The notes below the pieces were generated by a model. The model was given only the letters and a program-made list of their open reading frames with translations, did not search any database and had not been told where the DNA came from. Both the position numbers and the translations under genes were made by a program. From Streptomyces venezuelae (GTDB taxonomy: Bacteria; Actinomycetota; Actinomycetes; Streptomycetales; Streptomycetaceae), in assembly GCF_008642295.1 (NCBI RefSeq), contig NZ_CP029190.1, positions 2,838,501-2,902,500 of the forward strand: a stretch of 64,000 nt of DNA. The letters run 5' to 3'. This document shows, piece after piece, positions 61,361-64,000 of this stretch (the first letter of the stretch is position 1; every line of letters starts with the position of its first letter).

Positions 61361-64000
<2,640 letters not shown>

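Overview
The window is a piece of a high-GC actinobacterial chromosome, almost certainly Streptomyces. The signs are strongly GC-biased third codon positions, frequent GTG/TTG starts, an rrn operon, and a gene order (smpB, ftsEX, prfB, pkaB/pkaA, a large NAD-glutamate dehydrogenase, secA, hpf, lpqB, mtrB, mtrA) that I recognise as a conserved core segment of Streptomyces chromosomes. Nearly all the sequence is core chromosome. The accessory-looking parts are small: a toxin-antitoxin pocket beside the tmRNA gene, a collagen-like protein, an Scr1/DUF397 regulator pair, and a few repeat-bearing genes.

Layout. 1-5.5 kb: the end of a HemD-like gene, a NarK-type nitrate/nitrite transporter, a LysR regulator divergent from an MFS carrier, and a secreted collagen-like SH3b protein. 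5.5-9 kb: YefM-YoeB, a propeller-like hypothetical protein, VapB-VapC (FitAB-like), tmRNA (ssrA) and smpB. A 28-bp direct repeat flanks the hypothetical protein and VapBC. 9-15 kb: an S41/PDZ protease, ftsX, ftsE, a small zinc-ribbon membrane protein, prfB, and a short leader-peptide ORF upstream of a 2-oxoglutarate/Fe(II) oxygenase. 15-22 kb: two Ser/Thr kinases (PkaB- and PkaA-like) facing an FHA protein fused to an FtsK/SpoIIIE-like ATPase. 22-26 kb: a sugar-type ABC transporter whose first permease carries a large inserted domain. 26-35 kb: a GT2-TagF teichoic-acid polymerase, a PucR-type regulator, an alpha/beta hydrolase, a cupin, a TetR regulator divergent from a TagG/TagH-like exporter, and the Scr1/DUF397 pair.

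35-50 kb: the 1658-residue NAD-glutamate dehydrogenase, a HAD phosphatase and its DUF6912 partner, an Rv3235-family protein, secA, a GNAT acetyltransferase, a YcaQ/AlkX-type glycosylase, a NarL-type response regulator, hibernation factor HPF and a ComF-type protein. 50-61 kb: mtrA-mtrB-lpqB (leftward) diverges from a five-gene operon (glycerophosphodiester-phosphodiesterase-like membrane protein, DUF4129, DUF4350, MoxR ATPase, DUF58) whose last four genes overlap or nearly abut. 61-64 kb: 5S rRNA and the 3' part of 23S rRNA of a leftward rrn operon.

Functional themes. The pieces converge on translation quality control (tmRNA/SmpB, RF2, HPF, with YoeB and VapC next door), on cell-envelope growth and signalling (FtsEX, MtrAB-LpqB, TagF/TagGH, kinases plus an FHA ATPase, MoxR/DUF58), and on SecA export. 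I saw no wholly new multi-gene system. The most interesting candidates are the toxin-antitoxin pocket bounded by a duplicated tmRNA-terminator arm, a probable leaderless RRHVDL-type leader peptide upstream of an oxygenase, a PHO-box-like triple repeat upstream of mtrA, and the FHA-FtsK fusion facing two kinases.
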